Shown piece after piece: positions 5,186 to 5,884 of a DNA stretch of 5,884 nt; position 1 is the stretch's first letter; each line of letters opens with the position of its first letter. The translations under genes were made by a program, and so were the position numbers. Origin of the DNA: CBIHLX01 sp966210935 (GTDB lineage: Bacteria > Patescibacteriota > Saccharimonadia > Saccharimonadales > Saccharimonadaceae); the NCBI GenBank assembly GCA_966210935.1, contig CBIHLX010000050.1, forward strand, positions 1-5,884. The letters run 5' to 3'. The notes beneath the pieces were generated by a model, which was given only the letters and a program-made list of their open reading frames with translations, was not told the DNA's origin and searched no databases.

Positions 5186-5884
5186 TATGATTTAGTGTAC
5201 ACCTTCCAACTGCCGCTTACCTGAGATTGCCGGTAGCCATTTGATTGTGCATTAGAAATAATAGCATCTAGGACCGGGGACTTATCTAGGTTTGAAGAGG
5301 TGACGATTAGGTCACATTTCCATTCGGGTATAGTTGAGTCGAAACCAATGAGAGTAAGATGATGCTTGCCTAGGTGCGGTGCGATATGATTGGTTGTGCA
5401 AATTGATTTTTGTAGCGGCAGGCTTTTTGTAATCATATGGCCACGTTTCTCATCTTCAGTAAATGAATAATTGCTAGGTTTAAAAATAAAATTCATTGGG
5501 GAGATTATGAATAATGCGACAGCGATAATTGCCAGTAGGCAGCTAATGCCAGTACTAAAACGAATTAACCGAAGCTTATGTAGAATCTTGTAATTACTAA
5601 TCCTTTGTATGCCGTCCGCGGCGGCCATGATAAGTATAGGGGTGAGCGTTGCTCCGTAGTGGTAGTTAAACTGCCAATAGTTTTCGTTTGAGGAGAGAAA
5701 CCTTTCGAGTATAAAAGGTACGGCGAGTATCACTAAAGGTGAAAAGAAAGTTAATCCAAGGAGCACACCAAATGTCTTCACAAAAGTGACGACCTTCACT
5801 AGTGGCAGAAAGAGGAGGCTAAGCGCGAAGAACGGATTGGTAGCAATGGCGACGTACGGCCCGGCCTTGGTCACGGCGTCGGGC
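5185..5884 (-). CDS. DUF2079-like polytopic membrane protein, C-terminal 232 aa, 5' truncated by window edge
   Basis: The frame is open to the right window edge (residues P-D-A precede the GTG at 5874), so the gene continues beyond the window and that GTG is probably not its start. Numbered from the first visible residue, hydrophobic segments fall at about 17-29, 38-59, 77-92 and 109-130, followed by a soluble tail of about 100 residues. The stretch SSNENYWQFNYHYGATLTPI (64-83) and the tail motif TTNHIAPHLGKHHL (163-176) resemble the DUF2079 family of predicted membrane proteins, which I believe is placed near the GT-C glycosyltransferases. A role as transferase of lipid-linked sugars outside the membrane is inference. 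Family members are usually about 450-550 aa, so roughly half is visible. The stop TAA shares one base with the sucC start. Parts of the gene (about 5400-5600) look more AT-rich than the neighbours. Another GT-C or O-antigen type membrane protein is possible. Confidence 0.7.
   Translation of the reverse strand, partial: PDAVTKAGPYVAIATNPFFALSLLFLPLVKVVTFVKTFGVLLGLTFFSPLVILAVPFILERFLSSNENYWQFNYHYGATLTPILIMAAADGIQRISNYKILHKLRLIRFSTGISCLLAIIAVALFIISPMNFIFKPSNYSFTEDEKRGHMITKSLPLQKSICTTNHIAPHLGKHHLTLIGFDSTIPEWKCDLIVTSSNLDKSPVLDAIISNAQSNGYRQSQVSGSWKVYTKS

Overview
The window looks like a stretch of bacterial chromosome with about 47% GC, packed genes, short intergenic gaps and the standard genetic code. 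No single marker fixes the taxon. Compact proteins, tight gene packing and the style of the KhpB and glycan genes suggest a Patescibacteria/CPR genome, perhaps Candidatus Saccharibacteria. That assignment is inference and only moderately secure.

Layout, left to right. Positions 3-266 (+) hold the 3' end of a KhpB/Jag RNA-binding protein gene (end of the KH domain plus the R3H domain). It meets, stop codon against stop codon with no base between, a run of seven minus-strand genes that fills the rest of the window. In transcription order (right to left) these are: the 3' part of a DUF2079-like polytopic membrane protein (5185 to the window edge), sucC (4115-5185), sucD (3259-4122), a 79-bp intergenic spacer, a GtrB/DPM1-type family 2 glycosyltransferase (2226-3179), two tandem GtrA-family membrane proteins (1802-2218 and 1370-1792), and a GT4-type glycosyltransferase (267-1355).

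The minus-strand genes form two blocks. The first is DUF2079-sucC-sucD, joined by a one-base TAATG overlap and an 8-base overlap. It encodes both subunits of an ADP-forming succinyl-CoA synthetase, the substrate-level phosphorylation step of the TCA cycle. The second is a glycan block: GtrB would load a hexose onto polyprenyl phosphate, the GtrA proteins would flip it across the membrane, and the GT4 enzyme would work on a cytoplasmic glycan. The DUF2079 protein may belong to the GT-C-like enzymes that use flipped lipid-linked sugars, which could tie the two blocks together functionally.

The 79-bp spacer at 3180-3258 is the only real non-coding stretch. It carries nested inverted repeats and a perfect extended -10 (TGCTATAAT) placed so that transcription should begin on the A of the GtrB start codon, giving a leaderless mRNA. 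The GT4 gene has a second -10-like hexamer (TATACT) at exactly the same distance. By contrast sucD has a near-perfect Shine-Dalgarno sequence. I found no RNA genes, CRISPR arrays, insertion sequences or phage genes.
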